Shown: positions 1-12,108 of the stretch, in pieces
Layout of the letters: every line of letters starts with the position of its first letter
Position numbering within the stretch: position 1 is the stretch's first letter
NCBI GenBank assembly: GCA_018524725.1
Contig: JAEUWP010000482.1
Location: 1-60,408 of the forward strand
Direction: 5' to 3'
Length of the DNA: 60,408 nt
Source: Podaxis mareebaensis
Lineage: Eukaryota > Basidiomycota > Agaricomycetes > Agaricales > Agaricaceae
Position numbers and translations under genes: made by a program
Notes under the pieces: model-generated
Told to the model about the DNA's origin: nothing
Seen by the model: only the letters and a program-made list of their open reading frames with translations
The model's database searches: none

Positions 1-75
1 GTCTACTAAGTCACAGTGTCACACGGTGTGTGGACGAGAATATACGCCGCGCTCGTTCCTTGCGAGGCGTGCCAC
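1..75 (-). repeat. Left copy of 75-bp inverted repeat (mobile-element terminus)
   Basis: These 75 bases are the reverse complement of 59981-60055 with only 3 mismatches, and similarity stops abruptly at base 75/76. The right-hand copy continues outward into an ORF-bearing repeat, so this is probably the outermost 75 bp of the same repeat family in opposite orientation, most of it lying outside the window. The sequence contains a short palindrome around the CACACGGTGTG core. It directly abuts conserved coding sequence of the next gene, so it probably marks an insertion junction. Element class is not determined. Confidence 0.85.
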
Positions 76-2156
76 TTGCCTGTACCTGGGTTGCTCTTCA
101 TCCGAATATTCCTTCGCCAAAGGCAGACTTGAAAGGTCGATTGAAGATTCGGTTGATGGTGATGGCGTATGCATGGATCGCCCCAGAATGTGTAACGATG
201 TGGGCTATGAGGCAGTGGTTCTCCGCGAGGAAGCTGGTGAAAATGTATAACGAAAGCCGGGGGATACCAGGTAAGGTCCTCCCTTGAGTAAAACATAGAG
301 CTCGTTCATGACATTGGTAAACAGAAGATACGCGGAGTTGGATACGCACCATTGGGGATTCGTTGTTTCCTCCGAGCGACGACGAGAGTAAGCATCTGGC
401 TATATCATCAAGTTACTTACTCATCCTGATCCGAAAAGCTGCTCGTCTTGGAAGATGGACCCTTACCCATGGTTTCTTCGCCCAAATGGGCGGTTATATG
501 ATCTTCCGTGACAAACAACCCTACTGGACCCTCTTCCTCGAGGATGTCGACCTGGAACGCGACATGCGTCTCGTTCCATATTACACCGAGGAAGAGCTTA
601 TGGATCGTAGCAAAGGAGACGTACTTTCCAAAGGAGTTGCTCTGCTTCAAACCGTGTGGTTTTCGACCCAGTATTTCACACGATTGTGCTACCGATTACC
701 TTTGACGGAATTAGAAACCGTGACATTGGCTTTTGCGGTTCTCAACATCGCCACGTATCTTTTGTGGTGGCATAAACCCCTAAATGTCCAATGCCCCATC
801 CGCGTCCATGAGCCGCCTTTGGATGTAGCATTACCACTGTCTGAACCCCGAAACGCATGCTATGAACACCATATCACTCCTCACAACAGTTCGTCGACCT
901 CCCTCAGCGATCAACTTTCGATCCCGTGTCGTGCATTTGACGATGTAATGGACACTGAGGACTCCGCTGAATGGGATGAATTATACGAAGTACCATGGTT
1001 CTACGACAATACCCCATCCGATGATGGGACGACTGTAGCTGGTAGTCCAAGCTCGGGGTCCCAAACTCTCGCCAAGACACCTCCTGTCGACTGCAAAGAG
1101 ATCGAGAAAGACGGCGACAACGTGTTGGAAGTGGAAAAAAGGGACTTTTGTGAAGACAGTGAGGAAGACAGTTGGAGAGACCTCAACGAGCTCCCATGGT
1201 TCCCGAGCCCAGAGGTACTACTTTCACCCCCCAATGATGAAACAACAGACGCCATGGACCATCGGATCCGACGAACGGCTTCAACTCCGAGCTCTCAAAG
1301 CCCCGTCAAATGGGCCTATAGGTTTCCACGGAACTGGGGATGCCTTCCACGTTGTATCGCCCTCACTATTGATGGCGGTTGGTATACAATCCATATTAGC
1401 TACGACGAAATCCAAAACAACGATGACTGGTCGCTTTTCGACTTCCGTAATAGCACTCTATCCGTCGATTTCTACGTACCCCTGTCTCTGCGAAACCGCC
1501 CGTGGATATTGCAGATGTGCATCGCTCTGCCCTTCTGGTCCCCCTATATCATTTTCATGGTTTTGTACTCATTCGGCCCCTATCGGTTCTTCCTCTTTCT
1601 GCTCTCTCCCCTTGCATTAATGTCAGGGACGTCCCAAAGTGCTCAGATGCCCTGGCTGGATGCCCAATATCCGCTGCAGGTTCCGACTTTTTATGCAGGT
1701 CCGGTGGGCACATTGGATCTGAATTCACGTCTCAAGATCTGGTACACGATATTCTTCCTCGCTTCGGTTTTCGGTGCTATCCATGGGTTCGGATGGGCAG
1801 CTTATTTTCCTTCCACCACTGAACTTGTACTCTGGCGCATATCAACGCTTACCATTTGTGGGGTCCCACCCACCATCGCCCTTTGGCTTTTGTATCGCCA
1901 AAGCTCGTTCCCCCAGTTTGGAGTAAACACGACAAACGCTGGTACCGGGACGGGGACATCACCCTTCTTCATCGTTGGAGGAATTGACGTCTATCAATTC
2001 CTGAAATTCCTTGCTGCAAGGCCGGCCAGAATAGGCATGCCAATGTACATCTTTGGGCGAATAGTCCTTATAACTCTTGCATTCACCTCCCTGCGGGGAT
2101 TGCCGCCAGATAACTTCCAAACCATGTGGTGGACAAGTGTCATCCCGCACATATAG
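76..2156 (+). pseudogene. Multi-pass membrane protein of unknown function, 5' end replaced by repeat
   Basis: This belongs to a large Agaricomycete family of uncharacterised integral membrane proteins that I recognise from its blocks. These are TWVALHPNIP then IAPECVTMWAMRQW near the N-terminus, LTHGFFAQMGGY, the KSKGD-like segment RSKGDVLSKG, FAVLNIATYLLWWHKPLNV, and several hydrophobic C-terminal helices. My model has exons ~76-270, 325-387 and 439-2156, with introns 271-324 and 388-438; all phases close and the frame ends at a TAG in 2154-2156. An acidic, Ser-rich insert of ~150 residues sits between the first and second conserved halves. The C-terminal four-fifths looks intact. The first exon is open into the 75-bp repeat, but the family normally has a further N-terminal segment, so the gene is most likely 5'-truncated by the repeat. 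Function unknown. Confidence 0.72.
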
Positions 2157-3222
2157 CATCGGTGTGGATCAATGTACTGTCGCGCAATTTCGGACGCTGG
2201 GAGTGCGTTTTTGGAATGCTTCTTCGGAATTACAAAAATACCACGCACGTGCGCAGTGGTGGGAGCACCCTAAAGGCGTCTTGACCAGTAGGTATTGATG
2301 ATGTTACTTTCTCCAAAGATCTTGGTAGACTAACGGAGCTGCTGCAGCCCTGATTGCAATTTTGAACATAGACTCGCGCCATGTGCTATGAAACATATTT
2401 GCATCTTCATCGCGGGCCATCGGAAGTCAATATATATAAATTTGGGTGTATAGAAAACGTAGCGAAAACATTAAATGTCGGATACCATACACACCCCAGA
2501 CTAATTCCTAGGCTGTTTATCACGTATATATGCTCATCTCAGTTCAAATGCTGCGTTGGCATCTCATTTACAAAGAATGAGAAGACTAAGTCAGTCAAAT
2601 CGTATACATATTATGTCTATGTCGTGGGTTGGACGTAATGAGCTTGGGGTGTCATATGTCAACTCTTGTGAGCCTATCATCATGCTCAAAGGAGCAAAAC
2701 GTCCCATTGATATACGTGCGTAAATAACCGAAATATTCAAGAGCAGAACCGTTGGGAGCTGGGCAGTCACGCCAGAATATCAGTGTAGATACATCCCAGA
2801 CGAGGGGCATTGACACATAGCTCCCTTGATACTGACCTACCCCCATCACGTCATAGGCCTATATTGCTTGCAGCGGAGTAGAACTCGTGTCGTCAGCCAC
2901 GATGATGCAAGACCTGTCGGACTCAGAGCCCCGGACCGCGGCCGTGGCTTCGTGATCCTACATTTTTACTCAGAGTCATTTTCCCCAGTCATCCTAGGTT
3001 CCAGCATCTCCTCTTCTACTCTTCCACTATATCTCGACAGGATACTGGGCCACTATGTATGTCATCGCCAAATTACCTTACCGTATTGAAGGGTCATCCT
3101 TGGCTCCGAAAATATTCTGTTCCTGGAAATTTTAATTCCCTTTGTTGTCTCGTCATTTTTTGCTCACAAATGAAACACTGGTTCGCTGAGTTTTGATACG
3201 TGATTGACATCACCCACGGCCC
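2157..3222. other. Intergenic region, no gene seen
   Basis: About 1.07 kb between the membrane-protein gene and the small secreted gene. Short open frames occur on both strands but none has a splice-consistent extension, a signal peptide or a recognisable motif. I see nothing supportable apart from the downstream gene's promoter at its end. Confidence 0.5.
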
Positions 3223-3230
3223 TATATTAA
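3223..3230 (+). promoter_or_regulatory. TATA-like box for small secreted protein gene
   Basis: TATATTAA lies 51 bp upstream of the ATG at 3274 and is followed by a pyrimidine-rich leader, an arrangement typical of basidiomycete core promoters. Assigned by position only. Confidence 0.45.
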
Positions 3231-3273
3231 AAGCCGAACGTACCCAGGACCTCTCTTCCAAAGTCTTTGTTCG

Positions 3274-3679
3274 ATGCAAGCGCTCTCTATTCTCTCTCTC
3301 TTTGCCCTCTTCACTACTATACTTTCGTTGCCGGCCCCACACTATCCTCCACTTGATCCGGAGAAGTTTGGTCATGACGTATGCCTACCTTTCACGCTCT
3401 CATCAACCCTTCTGCTGAACTAGCCTTTGATGCGTTACAGTTCAAGCAAAGTGCAGATACCATTACATATGGTTTGCCCTGGCCAGGGAGCGACTCAGAG
3501 TCTACCGCAAGCTCTGTTCTTGATCATGATTTGAGTCTCGGTCTGCGCAAGCCGTCATCTGCCAGCGAAGTACGGATTATCGTCTTTTCCTGCACACCGT
3601 TCCCAGGCTGATGTTCTCTTTGTAGATTGATAATCTTGTCGTAGTTCTTCGATTGCCGGACTTGCTAAGTAGGCAATAA
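3274..3679 (+). CDS. Small secreted protein, 95 aa, unknown function
   Basis: Three exons (3274-3378, 3441-3569, 3626-3679) with two phase-0 GT-AG introns of 62 and 56 bp give a 95-residue protein. Residues 1-18 form a clear signal peptide (MQALSILSLFALFTTILS) followed by a Pro-rich start of the mature chain (LPAPHYPPLDPEKFGHD). The remainder is Ser/Asp-rich and ends in a hydrophobic segment (IDNLVVVLRLPDLLSRQ). No cysteines are seen in the mature part, so it is not a hydrophobin or CFEM protein. I do not recognise a family. The signal peptide, TATA box, intron lengths and branch-like sequences (CTGAAC, GCTGAT) support a real gene; the last exon is the least certain part. Confidence 0.6.
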
Positions 3680-4351
3680 CGTTCGAACTTCAAACTTCAA
3701 AGAGGGTGTACCCGCGTCCACTCTCGCACATCTTTGGGAGCTGGACCTGATCGTTAGCACTTTGGCATGGCATCGAGAACCCTGCCCCAAATTCGTGCGA
3801 CAATGATCACGCTCGCTACGGAACGATTGAAGCAACGCCAGGATACCATGAGGGGTGCCTGGTAATGGTGATTTGTTGCAAATAATGACGTCCTCCGTGC
3901 CCGTCTGCGTTCTTGTGCTAGCCCTCACCTAGAATAACCTTTGTCAGCAACGCGAAAAGCTAGTTGGCACTCTTACCTTGCGGCTGATTCCTTCTGCGCT
4001 ATATTGCAATAAAACATCTTCCCTTCTGCACAATTCAACTTCTGTGGCTTCGACTCGCGAAACATCTCACGTCATACAGTCGAGGCTCCGAATGGTCTCA
4101 ACAAAGAACATATCACATGAGCCTCCCTTCTGTTCTTCTTTCCTGGCGGACCGTGCGACGCACCTCAATTCCTCTATTTTTGTGCCTGCGAAGCGATCTC
4201 AATGATCAGCTGCAACCTCTGAACCCAAGTTCTACTGTCAACGTATGTCAGGAATAGAACCGTCGAATGCCTATATATTCTCTTGCACCAGCCAGTCAGC
4301 TAACAGGACTTCTCTTCCGTTTGGCTTCTCTTGTGGAGAACTGCTGGAAAT
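3680..4351. other. Intergenic region upstream of fucosidase
   Basis: About 670 bp without a supportable gene. A TATA-like CTATATATTC at 4271-4280 lies ~72 bp before the fucosidase start codon and is the likely core promoter. Confidence 0.45.
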
Positions 4352-7300
4352 ATGTTAGTTGCAACAAAGGGCCTTATAATTGGCCTGCTTGCCTTTCTGC
4401 AACCGACGTCCCTCGTGTCTGCAGCTACGTTTCATCCATTCACGTCGCTCTCTTTGCCACTCCGGGACATATTTGACAACCAGGCCGCTTCACCGAACGG
4501 ATCCGTGAACTTTGATGGGCATGGGGCGAGCTTTGATAGTAAATTTTTGCCGTCCGGTCCTTGGCTCCATGACGGAGTGAAGGTATGCCTAACCCAGTTT
4601 TGACCTCGAGAGGTTGGCCGACGGTAGTGACTGATCAATGACCCATGATGTTGTGCAGTATGATATCCCTGAAATGTGGGGAAACGGAAACGACAACGTT
4701 ATTGCGAATGGGCAGATCGTGAGTATCGAACCGACATATGTGCACGAATTGCACTTTTTGTACGCGGGAGACTCTTCGGGCGGGGAGTTTGTGAAGAATT
4801 TCGTGCTGAATTTCGAGGATAATTCGACGTTGACCGTTCAATGTGAGCGAGAACTTGATGTCACGAAGGTTGTGTGCTACGACTCATGACGCTGTACAAG
4901 TGTATGCGAAGAACTGGTGGAAGTTGCATGATATGGACAAGGGAGCCATTCAGACGTGAGTAAAATCCGTGGTTACACAAAATGGGGCAACTTACAACGC
5001 CTACGTAGGCCATATCATTTTGAAAGAAGCAACAACACCCTTGTTAAGAACTTCAACCTGACTCAGATCCACCAGTGGTCCACCGCTGTTCCTTCCGAGT
5101 CCAAGTTACAATCCATCGCATTCCCACTAAACAACCCCTCACACCAGCTCCATCTTTTCGCCATATCCTATTCCCCTTCAGTAGGACCACCAACAACCCC
5201 ACAAGGAACACAAGGAGATTCGAAAGCTCCAGAATCTGAAGCGGTACTCTCGGTCCGTCGTGTGCGCTTCACGACCAAATGGGAACTCACCAATTCCCCC
5301 TCTCGGAACCAAAGAGCTCAAATTGTAGAAGTAACGCTTGCAAACCTCCTTCCAACGTTCAGCCTTTCCCGTTCTACCTCGATCAATTCCAACCACACGA
5401 TCAGTATCAAAGGGAATGGAATTAAAACCGTCCGGCAAGGGAATGTATTTCGTCTTGTACCAGGTGACCAGGCTCGGGTCGATGTTCTTGTTATGGGTAC
5501 CGAGAAAATGAAGGCGGGAGAGAGGGCTACTGTGGAGGTGAAAGATAGCCGAGGAAAGGTTGTTGGATCCGTTGGTGGATGGGAGGTTTCGCCGTTGGTT
5601 GAGGAGTGGACTGCTGATGCGGCTGTGCTTGCGAGGCACGAAGTGCCGACATGGGTGCGTCATAAGTTTCCCGATAATGATTAGTAGACTCTTACTGACG
5701 GCGCCCCATCTAGTGGAAGAAAGCAAAGTATGGGATATTGTGAGTTTCGTCTGTCTTGCGAGGGACGGATGCCTAACTTAACGGGGTTTCCGAAGTATAC
5801 ATTGGGGCGTCTATAGCGTCCCTGCATGGGTACGTCATGCTCCTTAATAATAGGGCAGATAGGAGTCGGCGCCCGTTAATTAAGCTTCGTTTAACCCCTT
5901 AGGCGCCAAACGGCACATACGCAGAATGGTACAAGTAAGTATCGCTCTTCCGAGTTATGCATCAAAAACAAAAAAGCTCACCCACTGTTAACTGACAAGC
6001 TGGAACCTCCATAACCCGCCAAATGCGAATAGCCCGGTATGGAACCACCATCTCCAAACCTATGGCCCTGTACGGCAAATTGTCGCCTTATCACCTTTCG
6101 TTGATGTTTACCGTTCTTCTCGGAACAGAACATTGTATACGACGATTTCATCGCCAATTTCACCGCATCCAAATTTAACGCTAGTGCCTGGCTGGACCTG
6201 TTCGACAAGGCCGGAGCAAAGTATTTCGTCTTCGTCACAGTAAGCTCTCCGCTTACCTTTTCCCGCAAACCATGATGCCAAGATCTGACGAATAAATAGA
6301 AACATCACGACGGCTTCGCACTCTTCGATACCGGAAACACGACTCACCGAAGCAGCGTTCACCTCGGACCCAAACGCAACTTTCTCAAAGAACTCATGGA
6401 AACAGCGAAGCGTGAGAAACCGCATATCCACCGAGGAACATACTACTCGTTGCCCGAATGGTATGACCGCCTCGCCGCGCCGGCATTGAAGCACTGACTC
6501 ATACCTCTTAGGTTCAATCCTGATTCCGCCAAGTATGGTTTTGGCGAATGGCCGGGTGGATTAGCGCACAACGCATTCAACAGCTCCGAGATCGAACCTT
6601 ATACCGGAAGAGTGGAGATAGGCGATTACTTGGAGGACTTGCAGCTGCCCCATATGCTCGACCTGGCGAAGACTTACGATACCGAAATCATGGTGAGATT
6701 CAACGTCCTTGGCAAAAGGGGGTACATGTATTCACCCGCCCCGTTTAGTGGTGCGATATCGGAGGTCCAAACAAAACGTTAGACATGGCAGCACAATTCT
6801 ACAATCATGCACAGAGCCAAGGAAGACAAGTCGCCATCAATAACCGTTAGTTGAGACGGAAGCACTATTTGGTTTCTCTGACGTATAATCGTAGGGTGCG
6901 GAGCTGTCCCAGACTTTGATACTCCAGAATATGCGACGTTTGGTGCTATCCAGACGCGTGACTGGGAATCGTCCGAGGGCATGGATCCCTTCAGTTACGG
7001 ACTCAACTCTGCAACGAACGCTAGCCAGTATAAGAACGCAACGACCATCGTACAAACGTTGGTCGACATCGTTTCAAAGAATGGCAATTTGTACGTTTCG
7101 ACAACTGCTTGTAAACTCGTCAAGCCTGATAGGTTAAAACAGTCTGTTGGATGTGGGTCCTAACGCCGAAGGTGAGATTATTGCTCCGATGGCCGAAAAC
7201 TTGTTGGAGGCGGGAAGCTGGCTTGAATATGGAGGTGAATGTGTGTTTGATACGGTTCGTACAAGACGCAATGGTGGCGAACATTTTCAGACGACGTGCC

Positions 7301-7626
7301 TTCCTTAGGACTTTTGGTTTCAAAGCTCGCAGGACCAGATACCGGGAACCGCAGCACAACCGCCGCCTCGATTTACCACGACACCAACAACATTCTGCGT
7401 GATCGCCTTCAGCAAACCATCAGCAGGAGAGGTGGTCGTACAAAAGCGGCTTCCATTGCTACCCGACGACAAAGTTTTCCTGTTGCACCCAAACAGCAGC
7501 ATCAGTACCACACCGCTAGACTGGGTCGTAGGAGCAGATGGAAAGACAACGATACGCGTACCAGAACAAGAAGCAGAGGAAGTGCGCAACGCTTGGGCAT
7601 TCAGGATTATGTACAGCGTAGCTTAA
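4352..7626 (+). CDS. Secreted alpha-L-fucosidase (GH29)
   Basis: Hydrolyses terminal alpha-linked L-fucose from glycans, outside the cell. Residues 1-24 from the ATG at 4352 are a signal peptide (MLVATKGLIIGLLAFLQPTS...). An N-terminal beta domain follows (WGNGNDNVIANGQ, HELHFLYAGD), then the GH29 barrel: YGIFIHWGVYSVPAWAPNGT, the conserved KHHDGFALF, YYSLPEWFNPDSAKYG, and IMWCDIGGPNK, whose Asp matches the family nucleophile, then LLLDVGPNAEGEIIAP. A C-terminal beta domain ends at TAA 7624-7626. At least ten introns of 45-75 bp are needed; clear ones begin at 4583, before 4659, and around 6240-6300 (splitting VFVT from KHHDG) and 6690-6748 (just before WCDIGG). The splice pattern near 7230-7340 is the one part I could not settle. 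The start is fixed by the signal peptide and first splice phase (4352-4582, 77 codons). Ends 42 bp from the convergent ferritin-like gene. Confidence 0.93.
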
Positions 7627-7668
7627 ATGAAATTGGGATTAAGAATGATGGCGGAATACATGGCCCAG

Positions 7669-8641
7669 TCAAAAATCGTAACTACTGAAGTCGAACATAT
7701 ACAGAGCGGGACCAGCAACGATGTTCTCGTCGCTCACAGGCTTATCGTCGTGAGTCACATACACAAAATTGGCGCCTGTATAGTTTACCTCCTTCGGAAC
7801 TACGAAGAAACCGTCCTTTTCCAGCTTGGTGGGGAACTCGCTGAAGCCGGACCTGAAGACTATATGGAGCAGCTTCTCAGCGCACGACTCGACGCCAGGG
7901 AACTTGACTTGGCCCTTCTCTCCTGGCCTGAGTTGACCAACAACCTCGAGTCGGGGGAACAGATCGGTGGTACGAGGGGGGAGGAGGTGGGCGTTCTCTG
8001 GGGGATAGGAGTGGACGTAATGGCTGAGGAGAGTCCAGGTCTGGCGGGGAGTAAGCGGGGTATCGAAAGCAGTGTTCCATGGATTTTGGCGGAAGATGGC
8101 AGAGTTGATCCAGCCAGCGTGGCGAGCTTCGACCCCGAGAATGCTACCATCAATAACACGATAGTCCTTCTTCTCCAAGAGGCCCAGAGCACCAATATAT
8201 GCACCTTCCACTATGGTCGCGATGTCCAGAGCAGTCTTGGCAAACGACTTTGGATCGTCCAACCAACTGTTACGGAAAAGAGAATGGGTGAGAACGGTGC
8301 CTATATGTGCATATAGTCGCGACGTACAATTGATATCCGCAAGATTGGACGGTGGGCTCGTGCGCTGCTTTGATCGCCTCCGCGAGAAACGCTTCGTGCA
8401 CCTTTTCGTGGTGCTGTATTTGCAGGAAACGACTGCGAGCGTAGTGAGGAAAACCAGCCTTGACAAAGTCGGTCTCAGAGAACTTGTGGAGAGCCTCTTC
8501 GTAGAAGGCATTCTCTAGCTGTGCGAGAGAGAGCTCGAAGTTAAGGACAGCGATATCAAAGTCATCGGGACCAGAGCGAGGGGTCGGAGTGGCAGCAGCC
8601 AGGGCAGAGAAAGAAGCGGCGAGCAGGGCGATGATTCGCAT
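7669..8641 (-). CDS. Secreted ferritin-like protein (Rds1/desiccation-related type)
   Basis: Two exons, 8641-8328 and 8266-7669, with a 61-bp intron in phase 2, encode 303 aa. A signal peptide (MRIIALLAASFSALAAATPTP) is followed by the ferritin-like helical domain. Its blocks are LNFELSLAQLENAFYEEAL, FSETDFVKAGFPHYARSRF, IQHHEKVHEAFL, a Cys-containing turn rejoined by splicing to WLDDPKSF, and VEARHAGWINSA. These carry the Glu and His residues expected for the di-iron-type bundle of the Rds1 stress-response family. The C-terminal ~110 residues form a separate beta-rich region. Family members respond to starvation or stress in other fungi; the biochemical role is not established. It is transcribed convergently with the fucosidase. 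The start is supported by the signal peptide. Confidence 0.88.
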
Positions 8642-9432
8642 GGTGGGTATGAATATGTATTGGGTAAATGGGGGATGTGCGGTAGGATAGCGAGTGTGGT
8701 AAAGAGTGTAAGAAGTGGGAGATAGGATGGAAAGATGTTCAAGAGTCGGTCTGAGGAATTACGAGCGAGCATCCACGTCTTATATGCGGCCAGAGTTTGG
8801 TCCTCGATGTTTGCCGCAGCGACAGAATTAGAACGAATGACCTCATGTCTGAGATGGAGGACGGTGAGGACGACGACGATGACGCGCTCCCGCAGTAATT
8901 AGGACGCGTTCAAAGCCAGCCATCGCGATTGTCACCCATCTCACGTGAACCAACGTCACGCTCCTTCCCCCGGGTCATGAGACCACCACAAATCGACATT
9001 TCGTTTGCTTGTTTCGTTGTTTCATCACGTCGGCCCCGCGAATTTGACAGGTCACTGCTACACATGAGCCCGCCCTCCATCTCATTTGTCCAACGTATCA
9101 TTTCGTACCTTGCCATCTCCTATTGGTTTCTCCTGCCACAGTAGCGATCCTGGTCTTGGCATTGCGTACTCGACACAAAATTCCAACACTCTATTCCCGC
9201 TTCCGTCCTCCATATCACGTTTTGTGGTGCAACGGCCAGAGGACGCCGGAAGTTATGCAACCTGATTCTTCAGGGTGTCGCAAGTTACCAAACCAGACAA
9301 ACACCGGCATCGCCTGGCAGGTCGGATAAATTTGTTCTTATTACGAAACGGATCATGCATTCCGGTTTAGACCTTGAAATTTGGGACCGTCTTGCCTAGA
9401 ACAGGAACACGGCCATTTGAATATGACCGACA
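8642..9432. other. Intergenic region between divergent genes
   Basis: About 790 bp separating the start of the ferritin-like gene (minus) from the first deacetylase gene (plus). It should hold both promoters. I see no coding frame with splice support. Confidence 0.5.
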
Positions 9433-9438
9433 TATAAA
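9433..9438 (+). promoter_or_regulatory. TATA box of deacetylase copy 1
   Basis: TATAAA ~108 bp upstream of the ATG at 9546. The equivalent box precedes copy 2 at about 12006-12012 at similar spacing, and the surrounding leader is recognisably duplicated (CATATAAA, then a TTCAGTTT-type stretch and CTTTCCTTTG). Confidence 0.55.
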
Positions 9439-9545
9439 TTCCAGATATTCATGCCAGTGGTTGTTCTTCAGGCTCAGTTTGCTTTGAGCCCCCAGTTCTA
9501 GTCTTTCCTTTGTCGGGGAACACGCCAGCCAATTCGTCATTCACC

Positions 9546-11071
9546 ATGATCGCAAAGTTCTTTGTGACTGTCGCTCTCGCTGCCCTTGGCCTTGCTGCCC
9601 CAGCAGTCGAGAACCTACTCGACAAGAGACAACGAGCCCAGGTTATCACCCACTGCACTGTCCCAAACACCGCCGCTCTGACATTTGTGAGCTCTCTTAG
9701 TACTCCGTTTATATCGTTCTAACGGTTGTCTCTCTCTCAGGATGATGGTCCTTATATTTACGCGTTAGTTTTACCTATTCCTTGCCGTCAACGCCAACTG
9801 AGGGACTTCCACGCAACCTAACAGCAAGGATATCGTCAACATCCTCGACGCGAACGGCGCCAAAGGAACCTTCTTTTACAGTTAGTTCCATTCCCAACTG
9901 CGTCGCACTATTAACGCCCTACTAACCGCGATTATCACGCCGACTAGATGGGAACAACTGTGTGTACTCCACGGCTCAGCCACACCTCCTTTAGCTCAAA
10001 TGTCCGGTCTTGGTATCAGGGCGATGTATCTACGATCAAGATATGGTTGACAACGTCAAATACGTCTACAACCATGGCCACCAAGTCGCCTCGCACACAT
10101 GGGCTCACAAGCATCTCACTTCGCTCACTTGGGATCAAAGTAGGTTTCCTCTTATCGCTCCTGTATACCCGACCGCTAATATGTCACCCAAACACCTAGT
10201 TCATGATGAGATGTGGCGCGTCGAACGTCAGTAAACCAACGATTTTTTTTCTTCCCATTCTGAATTCTAGCTCGCGTTTTGACATCACTTTTGATGCACC
10301 GTGTTCGCATTGACCTTCTCGCTCCCACATCCAATTCTTCGCTCGGCATCAAACACAGTGGCCCTGATGCGGATCACGGGTGCCAATCCGGCATTCATGC
10401 GCCCTCGTATGTCACGCTCTCCCTATCCTAGAGCACACCTAACATCCATTCGCTATCCGCAGCTTATGGCGAATACAACAACATGGTCCTAGACGCCTCC
10501 GGTATCCGCAAACAATCCGTCGTCCTCTGGGACCTCGAGTGCGTACTCATCGCAACACCGCTTTGTCACCATGATCTGATGAACTCTTCTTTCTAGTTCG
10601 GGTGACTCAACCGGTGCTAGTGTTACCCAACAGAAGGCCGAATACGATTCTGCCGTATCTCGGCGCCCAAGTACAATTCTCTCCCTTCAGCACGAAGTCA
10701 AAGGTACGTCGTCACTCCTTTCATTTTCATTCTAGCGTTCGGTAATGAACTCCACCCCCCTCCCCTGCCTTGGATCCAAAAATAGAAACAACCGCGTAAG
10801 TACTAGTTGCCATCTCCAACTTGACCTTTTCCGATATCCTCTGCTCACGGTGATCATCAATCTACAGACACCAAGTCCTTCAGTACGCTATCACCAAGCT
10901 CAAGGGCGCTGGTTACAGACTTGTCACCGTTGCCGAATGCCTTGGAAAGCAACCCTACCAGAGCGTCGGGTCCCCTCAATCTCGAACCGTTAGTGATCTT
11001 TCCCTGCCTTTCCCTTCCAGCCCTCATAAACCTGACTTGATTCATCTCGGCAGTCTGAGTGGCATTGTTAA
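9546..11071 (+). CDS. Polysaccharide (chitin) deacetylase, CE4, copy 1
   Basis: Secreted CE4 enzyme predicted to remove N-acetyl groups from chitin or chitin oligomers in the wall. Signal peptide MIAKFFVTVALAALGLAAP; mature start QVITHCTVPNTAALTF. All five CE4 motifs are present after splicing: TFDDGP (catalytic and metal Asp), SHTWAH (metal His pair), FMRPPYGEYN, LWDLDSGDS and ILSLQHEV. The chain ends SVGSPQSRTSEWHC at TAA 11069-11071, matching the usual W-x-C end of this subfamily. There are about 12 exons in 1.5 kb, including a 12-nt exon at 9948-9959 (rebuilding NGNNW), a 27-nt exon encoding part of HDEMWRVE, and a 10-nt exon at 10786-10795. No GPI tail or chitin-binding module. Tandem partner of the gene at 12109. 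Confidence 0.92.
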
Positions 11072-12108
11072 ACGCTCAATCCCCATCCCTCTGAATACAT
11101 TGTACCAGAGGGGAAAGCACAATTACGATAATCAGGACTGCTGTTTCCTACTTACCGTTACGAACACTTCACGACCCTTTTACATGCCACTACCCCTATC
11201 TTGCTTTGCTTTCAAACGGATGTGGGACAATAACCCCTTAATGACTTGGACTTTCTCACGCTATCTTCTCCACTTCCTGTCGTTGCTACAAATATTCCCC
11301 ACGTACAGTCTTCTAGTGATTCTGCTTCCTGAGTCTGGACATCCATGATGTACTTGTGACGTGGACGTTGAAATGCATGAGTGTTCCTCACCGAGATTGT
11401 ATTCCTATTTTATGTTCAAACTGGCCGATTCTCATCAACAGTCACCCGTCTTAGCCCATAGTAGTTGATAGAAGGCCCTACGGGTTGCGACAGAGTTAGG
11501 TTAAATCAAATAGACCAAAGGCATGAGAAATCAAACTAGTCCTCTACAAAGAATATGACAATGGATGGTTCTCCATAACATTTAGGATCCCAGATTATTT
11601 TCCAAACCCCAGCTGAGCGGGGTGCCTTGACGGTTTAGTCGAAGGTCCTAACCATAGACCTGTCACACTACGCTAGATAGACCATCAGTACATGAAATAG
11701 TTGAATACGGTACTACCTCCAGAGTTTTTTTACAGGAGTCAGGTTGCCAGGCTAACATGGCTGCTGTGACCTAAGAAGTGGACTTTAGTCAAGAAATTTC
11801 GTGCAGTGATAATTGATTAATCATTGATTAGGACTTCAATGATGGTATCAATGGTTTCTTTCGTACTCCGATGGACAAGCCTACAGTAAAACCACACTAG
11901 TACCCTTCTTTTCAAGTCAGATGTCGTTGTTAAGCAGGATCTTAGAATTTGACTGTGGAGCGCCTTTTCCAGAACAGCGACATGATCCTCAGAACAAGAC
12001 CAACATATAAATGCTAGACAGGAAGCTATTCTCCGGGTTCAGTTTCTTGAGTCCCCATTTCTGCTGCTTCCTTTGCCAGTGAATAGTCCAACCCTTTGCT
12101 CATACACC
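11072..12108. other. Spacer between tandem deacetylase genes
   Basis: About 1.04 kb. The last ~110 bp resemble the promoter/leader of copy 1 (TATA-type CATATAAATG near 12004-12013). The rest holds no gene that I can support. Confidence 0.5.
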
